A stretch of DNA of 64,000 bases from DATKHR01 sp036557365 (GTDB taxonomy: Bacteria; Acidobacteriota; Vicinamibacteria; Vicinamibacterales; CAVVIG01): positions 94,264 to 158,263 of the forward strand of contig DATBHR010000083.1 of the NCBI GenBank assembly GCA_036557365.1, in the 5' to 3' direction. Numbering within the stretch: the stretch's first letter is position 1; each line of letters opens with the position of its first letter. A program made the translations under genes and the position numbers. Shown in pieces: positions 45,407 to 53,682 of the stretch. The notes below the pieces were generated by a model. It had not been told where the DNA came from, ran no database searches, and saw nothing but the letters and a program-made list of their open reading frames with translations.

Positions 45407-46792
45407 ATGAGCCATAAGCCCAAAACGGTCCTCATCGTCGATGACGACGAGGGGATGCGGGACACGCTGACGGCGATCCTGAAGCGTGAGTACCGCGTCC
45501 TGCGCGTCGCAAGCGGCGAAGCGGCGCTCCCGATCCTGAGCCGCGAAGACATCGACCTGGTGCTCCTCGATGTCCGGCTGCCGGGCATCAGCGGCTTCGA
45601 GCTGCTCCGCATCGTCAAGGAGAACTACAGCCTCGTCGAGGTCCTGATGATCTCGGCGATCACCGACATCGAGACCGCGGTGCAGGCGATGAAGCACGGC
45701 GCCTATCACTACATCACCAAGGACTTCGATTACGACCAGTTACGTTCGCTGGTGAGGAATGCGAGCGAACGGCAGGATTTGAACCGCCAGGTGCTGACGC
45801 TGTCGGCGCAGGTCGCCGACCAGGCCGAACGCGAGTTCATCGTCGGACCGAGCAAGATGACGCGCGACATCGTGGACCTCGTCCACCGGATCGCGAAACT
45901 GTCGGCGACGGTCCTCATCCTCGGCGAGAGCGGAACGGGCAAGGAGCTCCTCGCGCGCCTGATCCATCGTGAGTCGTCGGATCCCGAGGCCCCGTTCATC
46001 GCCGTCAACCTCGCCGCCATTCCGCGCGAGCTCGCGGAGAGCGCGCTCTTCGGACACGAGCGCGGAGCGTTCACGGGGGCGCATCGACAACAGCTTGGAA
46101 AATTCGAGCTGGCGTCGAACGGCACATTGTTCCTCGACGAGATCGGCGACCTCCGCCTCGATCTGCAGGCCAAGCTGCTTCGCGCGATCCAGGAAGGCGA
46201 AATCGAGCGCGTCGGCGGCACGAAGCCGATCAAGACGGAGTTCCGCCTCATCGCCGCGACCAACATCGATCTGGAAAAGGCGGTCAAGGAAGGACGCTTC
46301 CGCGAAGATCTCTTCTACCGAATCAACGTCATCCCGATCAAGATGCCGCCGCTTCGCGAGCGCTCCGAGGACATCCCGCTGCTCGCCGATTTCTTCATGA
46401 AGCGGTACAACGGACGCTTCCGCAAGAGCGTCCAGGGCATCACCGAACCGACGATGACCGTGCTGAAGAAGTACTGGTGGCCCGGCAACATCCGCGAGCT
46501 GGAAAATCTCGTCGAACGCCTCGTCGCTGTCAGCGACAAGGACTACATCGGCGACGAGGACCTGCCGCTCGAATTTCATTTTGCTCAGCTCGAACCGGAG
46601 GGCCGGTCCGAAAATCTCTTCGAAGACGCCACCAACACCTTCGAGCGGAACTTCATCGTGCGTGCGCTGGAGCGAAATGCGTGGAACGTGACCGGCACGG
46701 CCGAGTATCTTGGAGTTCCACTAAGTACGTTGAAGTACAAGATGGATCGGCTCGACGTACGACAGTATGCGAAACGGCTGCGCGGCGCCTGA
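45407..46792 (+). CDS. Sigma54-dependent NtrC-family response regulator
   Basis: The 461-residue protein has a receiver domain (VLIVDDDEG near residue 8, phosphoacceptor D55 in LVLLDVRLPG, Lys in YITKDF near 105). An AAA+ sigma54-activation domain follows, with Walker A GESGTGKE (173-180), the sigma54-contact loop GAFTGA (220-225) and Walker B LFLDEIGD. A Fis-type helix-turn-helix lies at the C terminus (NVTGTAEYLGVPLSTLKYKM). It should activate sigma54 promoters when phosphorylated. A sigma54 promoter candidate with upstream repeats lies in the 358-bp gap directly downstream, before the radical SAM/peptide operon, and a sensor kinase gene ends that operon. A cognate circuit is likely. Confidence 0.93.
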   Translation: MSHKPKTVLIVDDDEGMRDTLTAILKREYRVLRVASGEAALPILSREDIDLVLLDVRLPGISGFELLRIVKENYSLVEVLMISAITDIETAVQAMKHGAYHYITKDFDYDQLRSLVRNASERQDLNRQVLTLSAQVADQAEREFIVGPSKMTRDIVDLVHRIAKLSATVLILGESGTGKELLARLIHRESSDPEAPFIAVNLAAIPRELAESALFGHERGAFTGAHRQQLGKFELASNGTLFLDEIGDLRLDLQAKLLRAIQEGEIERVGGTKPIKTEFRLIAATNIDLEKAVKEGRFREDLFYRINVIPIKMPPLRERSEDIPLLADFFMKRYNGRFRKSVQGITEPTMTVLKKYWWPGNIRELENLVERLVAVSDKDYIGDEDLPLEFHFAQLEPEGRSENLFEDATNTFERNFIVRALERNAWNVTGTAEYLGVPLSTLKYKMDRLDVRQYAKRLRGA

Positions 46793-46848
46793 GACCGGCC
46801 AACAAGTTGACCACCCGGCCAAGCTTTTGTCTTCCGCTCAAAGCGTTC

Positions 46849-46942
46849 TGAAATTTCCCTGTCAGTGAAATTTGCCTGTTAGTTTGTGCGGATGTCGGTC
46901 GTCCGCGATGGCTCCGCTTCGATCGGGCAAGTATTTGCCTGA
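46849..46942 (+). promoter_or_regulatory. Candidate activator sites: tandem 17-bp repeat plus a third site
   Basis: TGAAATTTCCCTGTCAG (46849-46865) and TGAAATTTGCCTGTTAG (46866-46882) are adjacent direct repeats with 15 of 17 identities. A third ATTTGCCTG occurs at 46933-46941, 63 bp after the same sequence in the second copy (about six helical turns), inside GGCAA-N4-TTGCC. The sites lie about 100-190 bp upstream of the sigma54 promoter candidate, the usual range for NtrC-type enhancers. The rest of the 358-bp gap shows no other element or gene. Confidence 0.6.
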
Positions 46943-47038
46943 CGCAGAGCGATGCGGCGTTGGACTCTTTCGACATCTCACTGCACGAATCGCTCGTTTC
47001 ATTCAGAAAAACGAATAATCGCGCGCAACACGGTGCGG

Positions 47039-47054
47039 TGGAATACCCGTTGCA
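47039..47054 (+). promoter_or_regulatory. Sigma54 -24/-12 promoter candidate
   Basis: TGGAATACCCGTTGCA has the invariant GG (47040-47041) and GC (47052-47053) separated by exactly 10 nt, with the TTGCA half matching the sigma54 consensus. The -24 half TGGAAT deviates from TGGCAC. It lies 97 bp upstream of the radical SAM start codon. Confidence 0.6.
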
Positions 47055-47150
47055 CAAACAGACAGGGTAACCATCACAGGCATCCGGCCCTAACATCGGT
47101 CTGAGAAAATCCAGCCGCAGTTTTCTGTCGCCGACGCCTGGGAGCATGAA

Positions 47151-48602
47151 ATGCAGTCTTCCATGTTCAACCTCCGTGTGCCGCTCGCGGGCAGCGACGA
47201 TGCGACGGGCGATGTGTTCCTGATGAACACGTTGAGCGGCGCGCAGCTGGTCGTCTCGAGCGACGTCGCGCAGCTGCTCGAGCGCTTCCGCGAATCGGAG
47301 AACGCCGACGACCTCGATGGCGAGGAGCTCGACGCGGTCACGGTGCTGCGCGAACAGGGTTTCCTGGTCAGCGATCGCACGCAGGACCGGGCGGCGCTCG
47401 ATCGGTTCTTCGCGCGAACGTCCGCTGACGGCTCCGAGCTGCACATCACCGTGTTGACCACGCTGCAGTGCAACTTCGCGTGCGACTACTGCTTCCAGGG
47501 TGACCACGGCGACTACAACAAGTTCGCGGAGAAGATGTCGACCGAGACCGCACACCGCGTGGCGGCGTGGATCGAGCGCGAGCTCGATCGCGTGTGTCCC
47601 GAGCGGCTGGTCGTGATGTTCTTCGGCGGCGAGCCGCTGCTGAACCTGCCGGCGATGTACGAAATCGCCGAGCGCGCATGGGCGGCGACGCAGGCGCGCG
47701 GCATCTGGATGGGCACCAGCATCATCACCAACGGCCTGCTGCTCTCCGGCGATGTCGTCGATCGCATGCTGACGTACGGACTGAAGGGCGTGAAGATCAC
47801 GCTCGACGGCGACCGCGACACCCACAATCGCATGCGGCCGCTGCGCGGCGGCCAGGGCACGTTCGATCGCATCGTCGAGAACATCCGGCAGGTGGCCGAT
47901 CGCGTTCCGATTTCGATCGGCGGCAACTTCGACGAGTCCTCCGTCGACAGTTATCCAGCGCTGCTCGAGTTTCTGAGCCAGCAGCCGTTCGCGTCGAAGC
48001 TGTCGAAGGTGAACTTCAAGCCGGTCATTCGCAACGCGCCGGTGAGCGCGGCCGCAAGCGGTCGCCTGGCGGGTGGGTTGGCGCTGATTCCGGTCGGGCA
48101 GGACAACAAGCCGCTCGGCGGCACGTGCATGACGTCCGCCGGCAAGGGCCACGGCGCGTCGGGTTGCGACTCGTGCGGATCACTCGACGACAAGCTCGGA
48201 TTCCTGCGTGCGGAGACCGAGCGTCACGGATTTCCGACCGCCAGCGGCGTTCCTGGCGGACCGTGCCACGTGCACATGAAGCACGCGCACACCATCGGCC
48301 CGGACGGATCGCTGTACGCGTGTCCGGGATTCACGGGCGAGAAGGCGCTCTCGACCGGACACATCGACGATCGACGCGAATCGTGGCGCGAGAGCGCGCG
48401 CGAGCGCTTCGAGCGGCTGCATCCGTGGGACGAGTGCGGCGAGTGCGCCTACATCCCGGTCTGTGCGGGCGGGTGCCTCGTCGCGTCACACAACGAGCTT
48501 GGCGACATGAACATGCCGACGTGTCACAAGCGGAGTTTCGAATCGGCAACTGTCGCGCTGGCGCATAGGGTCGCTGGCGCCTCTCAGGGAGAGTTATCAT
48601 GA
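47151..48602 (+). CDS. Radical SAM/SPASM peptide maturase
   Basis: The 483-residue protein has an N-terminal region (about 1-95) resembling the PqqD-like peptide-recognition fold (FLMNTLSGAQLVV, VLREQGFLVSD). The radical SAM core has the cluster ligands C107-x3-C111-x2-C114, FFGGEP and KITLDG. The C-terminal SPASM-type region is Cys-rich, with C391 and C429-x2-C432-x5-C438-x3-C442 among others, consistent with auxiliary Fe-S clusters. Additional Cys at 326, 339 and 342 (CDSC) lie between. Such enzymes install C-C or thioether crosslinks in ribosomal peptides. GGGAG at 47140-47144 fixes the ATG. Its stop overlaps a 32-residue peptide gene as ATGA. Confidence 0.93.
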   Translation: MQSSMFNLRVPLAGSDDATGDVFLMNTLSGAQLVVSSDVAQLLERFRESENADDLDGEELDAVTVLREQGFLVSDRTQDRAALDRFFARTSADGSELHITVLTTLQCNFACDYCFQGDHGDYNKFAEKMSTETAHRVAAWIERELDRVCPERLVVMFFGGEPLLNLPAMYEIAERAWAATQARGIWMGTSIITNGLLLSGDVVDRMLTYGLKGVKITLDGDRDTHNRMRPLRGGQGTFDRIVENIRQVADRVPISIGGNFDESSVDSYPALLEFLSQQPFASKLSKVNFKPVIRNAPVSAAASGRLAGGLALIPVGQDNKPLGGTCMTSAGKGHGASGCDSCGSLDDKLGFLRAETERHGFPTASGVPGGPCHVHMKHAHTIGPDGSLYACPGFTGEKALSTGHIDDRRESWRESARERFERLHPWDECGECAYIPVCAGGCLVASHNELGDMNMPTCHKRSFESATVALAHRVAGASQGELS

Positions 48603-48697
48603 AGATTCAGATCATCAAGAAGGGCGCGATCAACACCAAGAAGCAGACGATGGCCTGCGACATGATGGTGGACGAGCCGCCAATGGATAAAAAGTGA
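48599..48697 (+). CDS. Candidate RiPP precursor peptide (32 residues)
   Basis: This short gene overlaps the maturase stop by 4 bp (ATGA) and ends 1 bp before the solute-binding protein start, so it is translationally coupled on both sides. The peptide begins MKIQIIKKGAINTKK, a basic leader-like part. It ends in a short acidic segment with one Cys (C20), Met at 18, 22, 23 and 29, a VDEPP stretch (24-28) and a lysine pair at the C terminus. The Cys-Asp-Met-Met segment (20-23) is a plausible modified core. I do not recognise it as PqqA, MftA, SCIFF or another named precursor. Its existence rests on the overlap, the position next to the maturase and the complete frame. Confidence 0.8.
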   Translation: MKIQIIKKGAINTKKQTMACDMMVDEPPMDKK

Positions 48698-48698
48698 A

Positions 48699-50213
48699 AT
48701 GAACCATGGCTGCGGCGAACGGATTGAACGAGCCGCCGCGCTTGCCTTTTTAGTTGTTGCGGCACTTCTGACGGCCCGGTGCGCGAAGGCGTCCGGGCCG
48801 ACGCCTTCCTCGTCTCACGCGAGCCTTCGCGTGGGGATCGGCGGTCTGTCATCGCTGTCGGCTGAACGTGGCGTTCAGCAATTCATCAGCGGCCTCACGG
48901 TCGAGGGGTTGTTTCGAGTCAATCAGGAAGGACGACTGGAGGCATGGCTTGCCAAAAGCTCACGGCTGTCTTCGGACGGCAAGCAATTCACCATCGAGCT
49001 TCGGCCGGACGTCAAATTCCACGACGGCTCCCCAGTTGACGCGACCGTCGTCGCGGCGTTCCTGAAAGAAAATCTTCCGCGCGCATTGCGCACCCTCAAC
49101 GAAGATGTCGAGTCGATCGCGGCCGACAACGACCGCGAGGTCACGATTCGCTTCAAGCAGCCCTCGACGTTCATCCCTGACGCACTGTTCGATCTGCCGC
49201 TGCAGAAGGCAGGGGCATCCCCACCGATCGGCACCGGTCCGTTCAAAGCGGACACTCCGCCGGGCAGCGCCAAGGGCACTGCGACGATGTCGGCGTTCGA
49301 GGGCTACTACCTGAGCCAGCCGATCATCAACCGCATCGATGTAAAGACTTACCCGAGCACCCGCGCGGCCTGGGCGGAATTGCTTCGCGACAACATCGAC
49401 ATGCTGTACGAAGTCGGCAGCGACATGATCGACGTCACCAACGATCCTCGCGTCGCGCTGTATACGTTCGACCGGCCATACCAATATGTGGTTCTCCTCA
49501 ATACGAAGAGCCCCAAATTGAAATCGCCGGAGATCCGCAAAGCCCTGAACGAAGCGATCGATCGTAGCGTCGTGATCCGGGAAGGCCTCGCCGGCCACGG
49601 CACGGCGTCGAACGGACCCGTCTCGAGCCATCACTGGGCGTTTGCCAACACAGGCGAGACATTCAACTACGAGCCGGAGCTCGCGGCCGCGACCTTGCGG
49701 AAGAGCGGCACGCAGCCGCTCGAACTCAAAATCCTTACACCATCGGAAGCGCCCTACGAGCACCTGGCGATCATCATTCAGCAACAGCTGCAGGCGGTCG
49801 GCGTGAATGTCTCGATCTCGGAAGTCTCGGCCGAGAACCTCGGCAGCGCAATCTCGAAGCCGGATTTCGAGGCGATGTTGATCGATGCGGCAAGCGGCTG
49901 GAGCCTGTATCGCCCGTATCGCTGGTGGCACTCGAAGAGCACGCAGAACCTGACCGGCTTTGCCAGCTCGTCGGTGGACTCGTCGCTCGACCGCATCCGT
50001 CACGCCGTAAGCGAGGCCGATTACAAAGCCGGCGTCGCTTCGTTCATCGGCTCGATTTCGAACGATCCGCCGGCCATTTTTCTCGCCTGGGGCGATCGGT
50101 CGCGCGCCGTCAGCCGGCAGTTCGATACGCGACCTGAGCCGGGCCGTGACGTACTCGCGACTCTAAGACTCTGGCGTCCGACTGCCGATAAAATGACCGC
50201 CACGCGCCATTAA
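48699..50213 (+). CDS. Extracellular solute-binding protein, family 5 (oligopeptide type)
   Basis: The 504-residue protein has an N-terminal export signal with a possible, non-canonical lipobox (LLTARC). The rest is a family 5 substrate-binding fold of OppA/DppA/NikA type: GLTVEGLFRVNQEGRLEAWLAKS, FTIELRPDVKFHDGSPVDA, KSPEIRKALNEAIDR and a C-terminal lobe with WWHSKSTQNLTGF. Family members bind peptides, nickel or other ligands. No permease or ATPase genes are nearby, so a sensory or extracellular-binding role with the downstream kinase is more likely than import. It directly follows the peptide gene. Confidence 0.9.
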   Translation: MNHGCGERIERAAALAFLVVAALLTARCAKASGPTPSSSHASLRVGIGGLSSLSAERGVQQFISGLTVEGLFRVNQEGRLEAWLAKSSRLSSDGKQFTIELRPDVKFHDGSPVDATVVAAFLKENLPRALRTLNEDVESIAADNDREVTIRFKQPSTFIPDALFDLPLQKAGASPPIGTGPFKADTPPGSAKGTATMSAFEGYYLSQPIINRIDVKTYPSTRAAWAELLRDNIDMLYEVGSDMIDVTNDPRVALYTFDRPYQYVVLLNTKSPKLKSPEIRKALNEAIDRSVVIREGLAGHGTASNGPVSSHHWAFANTGETFNYEPELAAATLRKSGTQPLELKILTPSEAPYEHLAIIIQQQLQAVGVNVSISEVSAENLGSAISKPDFEAMLIDAASGWSLYRPYRWWHSKSTQNLTGFASSSVDSSLDRIRHAVSEADYKAGVASFIGSISNDPPAIFLAWGDRSRAVSRQFDTRPEPGRDVLATLRLWRPTADKMTATRH

Positions 50214-50215
50214 CC

Positions 50216-51991
50216 ATGGCCTTCAATATTCGCCACATTTCGACGCGCTTCGCGCTGCTTCTCGCGCTGGCGGCGGTCGCACCGTTGATGGCGTACGGCG
50301 TCATTTCAATTCTGTCGCTCCAGCGCGGGACTCGGCAGTCGGTCACGACCGGAAATCAAAACGTTGCGGTTCGCGCCGCCGAAGAAATCCGCCGCTACGT
50401 CGTCACGAACGCCAACCTGCTGAAAGCGCTCGCCGCCGATCTCCAGAACACCGGTCTCGACCTCCGGCAGCAGGACCAGATTCTCAAGAACTACGTGCTC
50501 GAGTTCCGCGAGTTCCGCGAGGTGACGCTCTTCGCCGAGGACGGTTCGGCGATTGTGTCCAGCCGGATCGGCAAGCCGAGAATCGCCGCGCCCGCTGCGG
50601 CGACGGCCAGCCGCGGCACGATGCTCGACGGCGTCGCGATGTCCCCCATCCGCGTGGACGACGACCTCCTGCCGACGGCGACGTTCACCATCCATCTGCT
50701 CCACCTGAACCAGCCTGCCGGATGGCTCGCTGGCGAGCTGAACCTCGAAGAAATGTGGCGCATGGTGGATCAGATCCGGATCGGCGACCACGGCTACGCG
50801 CTGATCGTCGCGCCCAACGGCGAGCTGATCGCGCATGGGGACCCCGACAAGAAGTCGATGGTTGCACGCGCGCACAGCCTCGCAACGCACGCGATGGTCG
50901 CCGCCGCGCGCGCGTCGAACGGCACCGAACCGGTCTCGCTCGAATACACCGACGAGGACGGGCGCCGCGATCTCGGCGTCGCAACCCGCATCCCGTCGCT
51001 CGGCTGGACGGTCATCGTCGAACAGCCGACGCGCGAGGCGTACGCGACAGCGACGACGCTCCAGCGGCAGCTCGTGGTCGCGATCTCGATCGCGCTGCTC
51101 GGCATGATCGTCGTCGGCTATCTCTTCGGACGATCGTTCATCACGCCGATTCTCACCCTGCAGCGCGCGACGCACGCGGTGGCCGCGGGCAAGCTCGATA
51201 CGCGCGTGCAGATCGCGTCGAAGGACGAATTCGGCGACCTTGGCGACGCGTTCAACACGATGGCCGCTCGGCTCGCCGAGCTGCAGGAGGACGTGAAGAA
51301 GCAGGAACGCCAGGCGATGTTCGGCCGCCTGGCGGCGGGCATCGTGCACGACCTGCTGCACCCGATTCAGAACGTTGGCAACAACACGCGACTGCTCCTC
51401 CGGCCGGACGTTGATGCGGAAACGCGCCAGGACTGCGGTCGGATCATCGATCGCGAGCTCCTGACGATTCGCCGATTCCTCGACGACCTCAGGAACGTGG
51501 TGAAACCGAAGCCGGTCGAGCGGTTCCCGATGGACATCAACGTGACGGTCGCCGAGATCATCGAGTCGATGCGGCCCGAGGGCGAGCGTCATGGCGTCGC
51601 CGTCGAAGGACGCTCGGCTCAGGGATCGTTGATGATCGACGGCGATCGCTTCGCGCTCGGACGCGTCCTGCGGAATCTCGTCACCAACGCGATCCAGGCG
51701 ACCGGCCCGGGCGGATCGGTCACGGTCGCGGCGACGCGCGCCGGCGCTCGCGTCGAGGTGCGCGTGGCGGACACCGGCTCGGGAATCCCTGCAGATCGAC
51801 TCTCGGCCATCTTCGACGACTTCGTGACCACGAAGCGCCGCGGTCTCGGACTCGGCCTCGCAATCTCGAAGCGCATCATCGAGCAGCTCGATGGGACGAT
51901 CGCCGTGGCCAGCGAAGTCGGCCGCGGAACCTCCTTTACGTTGACGTTTCCCGCGCGCCCGGACGAGACGGCGCGCGCCGCTGCAAGCTAG
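50216..51991 (+). CDS. Sensor histidine kinase with periplasmic dCache-like domain
   Basis: The 591-residue kinase has a transmembrane helix (about 11-35), a large periplasmic dCache-like sensor (about 36-285, including GDHGYALIVAPNGELIAHGDP) and a second helix (about 286-305). It continues with HAMP (306-358), a dimerisation/phosphoacceptor segment AGIVHDLLHPIQNV (H378) and an ATPase domain with RVLRNLVTNAIQATG, DTGSGIP and GLGLGLAI. NtrB-like kinases of this layout partner NtrC-type regulators such as the one encoded at 45407. It starts 2 bp after the solute-binding protein gene, so the binding protein may present its ligand to this kinase. Confidence 0.93.
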   Translation: MAFNIRHISTRFALLLALAAVAPLMAYGVISILSLQRGTRQSVTTGNQNVAVRAAEEIRRYVVTNANLLKALAADLQNTGLDLRQQDQILKNYVLEFREFREVTLFAEDGSAIVSSRIGKPRIAAPAAATASRGTMLDGVAMSPIRVDDDLLPTATFTIHLLHLNQPAGWLAGELNLEEMWRMVDQIRIGDHGYALIVAPNGELIAHGDPDKKSMVARAHSLATHAMVAAARASNGTEPVSLEYTDEDGRRDLGVATRIPSLGWTVIVEQPTREAYATATTLQRQLVVAISIALLGMIVVGYLFGRSFITPILTLQRATHAVAAGKLDTRVQIASKDEFGDLGDAFNTMAARLAELQEDVKKQERQAMFGRLAAGIVHDLLHPIQNVGNNTRLLLRPDVDAETRQDCGRIIDRELLTIRRFLDDLRNVVKPKPVERFPMDINVTVAEIIESMRPEGERHGVAVEGRSAQGSLMIDGDRFALGRVLRNLVTNAIQATGPGGSVTVAATRAGARVEVRVADTGSGIPADRLSAIFDDFVTTKRRGLGLGLAISKRIIEQLDGTIAVASEVGRGTSFTLTFPARPDETARAAAS

Positions 51992-52017
51992 TCGTTCTTG
52001 CTGAAAGGGTGGAGCAC

Positions 52018-52254
52018 ATGTTCCGGACGCTCGTGAAGACGGCGACGATGGTGATCGACCAGCAGACGGTCGACGTGCGCTACTTCGAGGAAAAGACGGC
52101 GCGCGGCGCGCGCCGGTACAGTGCGGAGATCCGGCTCGGTCCGAGCGACCGCATCATCCTGGACGACGATTCGATGATCAACCTCGAGGCGCGCACGACA
52201 CGCCTGGTGCCGGCGACGCTTCTGAGCCGGATGCTCGCGGGAACGGCTGCCTGA
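52018..52254 (+). CDS. Small protein of unknown function after the kinase
   Basis: The 78-residue product has no signal peptide or membrane helix. It reads as a compact beta-rich domain (TVDVRYFEEKTARGARRYSAEIRL in parts, then RIILDDDSMINLEA). I do not recognise a family. GGAG at 52011-52014 precedes the ATG at 52018. It lies 26 bp after the histidine kinase and may be the last gene of the peptide operon. Confidence 0.65.
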   Translation: MFRTLVKTATMVIDQQTVDVRYFEEKTARGARRYSAEIRLGPSDRIILDDDSMINLEARTTRLVPATLLSRMLAGTAA

Positions 52255-52260
52255 CGACCC

Positions 52261-52389
52261 GGCGCCGAACGGCGCCGATCAGATCCCGAGAAGGGCGGGC
52301 GACGGACGCTCCGTCGCCGCGCCGCTCTCAAACGAACCGAAAATCCAGCGGGGGATGAGTGGTTGGGGGAAGCGGGGCGTTCGCCCCGC
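52261..52389. other. Cluster of three perfect hairpins between convergent genes
   Basis: Three GC-rich inverted repeats occur in the 150-bp gap: GGCGCC...GGCGCC at 52261-52276, GGCGACGGA-CGC-TCCGTCGCC at 52298-52318 and GCGGGGCG-TT-CGCCCCGC at 52372-52389. None has a T-run, so they may be mRNA 3'-end structures rather than intrinsic terminators. Confidence 0.5.
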
Positions 52390-52404
52390 ACGGGAGCGTC
52401 CGGG

Positions 52405-52704
52405 CTACTTCCTCGGCAGCACGGCGTCTTTCAACTGCTTCGCGATCCGCGCCTTCACGACGGTCTTCGCCGGAATCTTGATGGCCTCGCCCGTCGCCGG
52501 GTTGCGGCCCATCCGCGCCTTCCGCTTCTGCACGACCAGCTTCACCATTCCGGGCAGCACGAACTCACCCGAGCGCTTCAGCTCCTTCTCGGACAGCGCG
52601 GTCAGCTCGTCGAAGAACTCGCGAGCCTGCGTCCGCTTCACTTCGAAGCGTTCAGCGAAGTGCGAAAAGAGTTCGGATTTGCCCATCCTGCGGGCGTCAG
52701 CCAT
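52405..52704 (-). CDS. HU-family DNA-binding protein
   Basis: The 99-residue protein is a small nucleoid protein of the HU/IHF family. It has the N-terminal helical dimer part (GKSELFSHFAERFEVKRTQAREFFDELTAL), the beta-arm region GEFVLPGMVKLVVQKRKARMGRNPATGEAIKIPAKT with the conserved RNPATGE, and a short C-terminal helix. The length is slightly above the usual 90 because of an N-terminal extension. A GA-rich site precedes the ATG. Confidence 0.95.
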   Translation of the reverse strand: MADARRMGKSELFSHFAERFEVKRTQAREFFDELTALSEKELKRSGEFVLPGMVKLVVQKRKARMGRNPATGEAIKIPAKTVVKARIAKQLKDAVLPRK

Positions 52705-52909
52705 CGGTGTATCCCCCTCACTCGACGCGCGTGATGTTCGCCGTCGGTCGTCGCGCGCGCAGCGATGATCGCGGATTTGCTCGAAAAACGCCGTATCCTA
52801 GCCCGCCCTTCTCGCCGGTGTCAATTGAGCGCACGGCCGTTTTCGGGCGCGAACTCGGTGCCGTTGAGGCAGTGGCGTCGGCGTCGATCGGTCGCCGTGA
52901 TGTGAATGC

Positions 52910-52915
52910 TAGAAT
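52910..52915 (+). promoter_or_regulatory. -10 element TAGAAT, 9 nt before queF
   Basis: TAGAAT at 52910-52915 is followed by nine nucleotides and the queF ATG at 52925. The predicted leader is only a few nucleotides. Confidence 0.5.
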
Positions 52916-52924
52916 TTTCGCGTC

Positions 52925-53272
52925 ATGTCAAGCTCGACGCTGGAAACCTTTCCGAACCCGCGACCCGAACGCGACTTCGAGATCGCCATCGACTGTCCGG
53001 AGTTCACCTCCGTCTGTCCCAAGACCGGCCTCCCGGACTTCGGCGAAATCCGGATCACCTACGTGCCGGACAAGTTGTGCGTGGAGCTGAAGTCGCTGAA
53101 GTACTACCTGATCGAGTTCAGGAATCGCGGCATCTTCTACGAGAGCGTCACGAACCAGATTCTCGACGATCTCGTGAACGCCCTCGCGCCCAGGCGCATG
53201 CGCGTCGTCGGCGATTTCTCCGTGCGCGGCGGGATCAAGACGACCGTGACGGCCGAATACTCACAGAATTAG
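52925..53272 (+). CDS. queF: NADPH-dependent preQ0 reductase QueF (type I)
   Basis: QueF reduces the nitrile 7-cyano-7-deazaguanine to preQ1 in queuosine biosynthesis. The 115-residue protein is the short (type I) form with the catalytic Cys in FTSVCPKTGLPDFG (C31, D38) and the family motif ELKSLKYYLIEFRNRGIFYE, whose Glu and KS residues bind substrate and NADPH. Other que genes are not in the window. Confidence 0.96.
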   Translation: MSSSTLETFPNPRPERDFEIAIDCPEFTSVCPKTGLPDFGEIRITYVPDKLCVELKSLKYYLIEFRNRGIFYESVTNQILDDLVNALAPRRMRVVGDFSVRGGIKTTVTAEYSQN

Positions 53273-53296
53273 GAATTAGAATTCCGGATACTTCCT

Positions 53297-53680
53297 TCAG
53301 GCAGGTATTGGCCACGACACGGCGGCACCGGCCGGTGCGCGTTCGGCGGCGAGATACAACCGATCGCCTGCGCAGATCGAGTCCTCGCGAGTCGCTCCGC
53401 CGGCCATCTCGATGACGGCGTGTGCGCCCCACGCGGCGGCGACGCGCCACGGCTCGAGGTTGCGGGCCACGCGGAGCACGATGCCGTCACGGTCGATGAA
53501 GACCACGTCGATCGAAAACCGCATGAATGCGGTGTGGACAGAGAAGCAGGGAATCAGAATCAGCGCGGCCGACGAGTCGAGGCCGTCTCGGCCGAGCAGG
53601 CCGCGGCGGCGCGTCTCGCGCGTGTTGGCCAGCTCCACGTCGGTCGCAATCACCTCGCCGGTCCGCGCATTCATCAGCAT
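53297..53680 (-). CDS. DUF192 family protein
   Basis: The 127-residue protein matches DUF192: ELANTRETRRRGLLGRDGL, then FSVHTAFMRFSIDVVFIDRDGIVL and a late GGATREDSICAGDRLYL. The family role is not established; members are often exported or lie next to secretion genes. This copy has no clear signal peptide. It follows the methyltransferase-like gene of the Tad operon on the same strand across a heptamer array, so it may be the last gene of that transcript. Confidence 0.85.
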   Translation of the reverse strand: MLMNARTGEVIATDVELANTRETRRRGLLGRDGLDSSAALILIPCFSVHTAFMRFSIDVVFIDRDGIVLRVARNLEPWRVAAAWGAHAVIEMAGGATREDSICAGDRLYLAAERAPAGAAVSWPIPA

Positions 53681-53682
53681 GG

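Noticed and set aside
48699..50213. Peptide or nickel ABC import system
   Set aside because: No permease or ATPase genes are near the binding protein.
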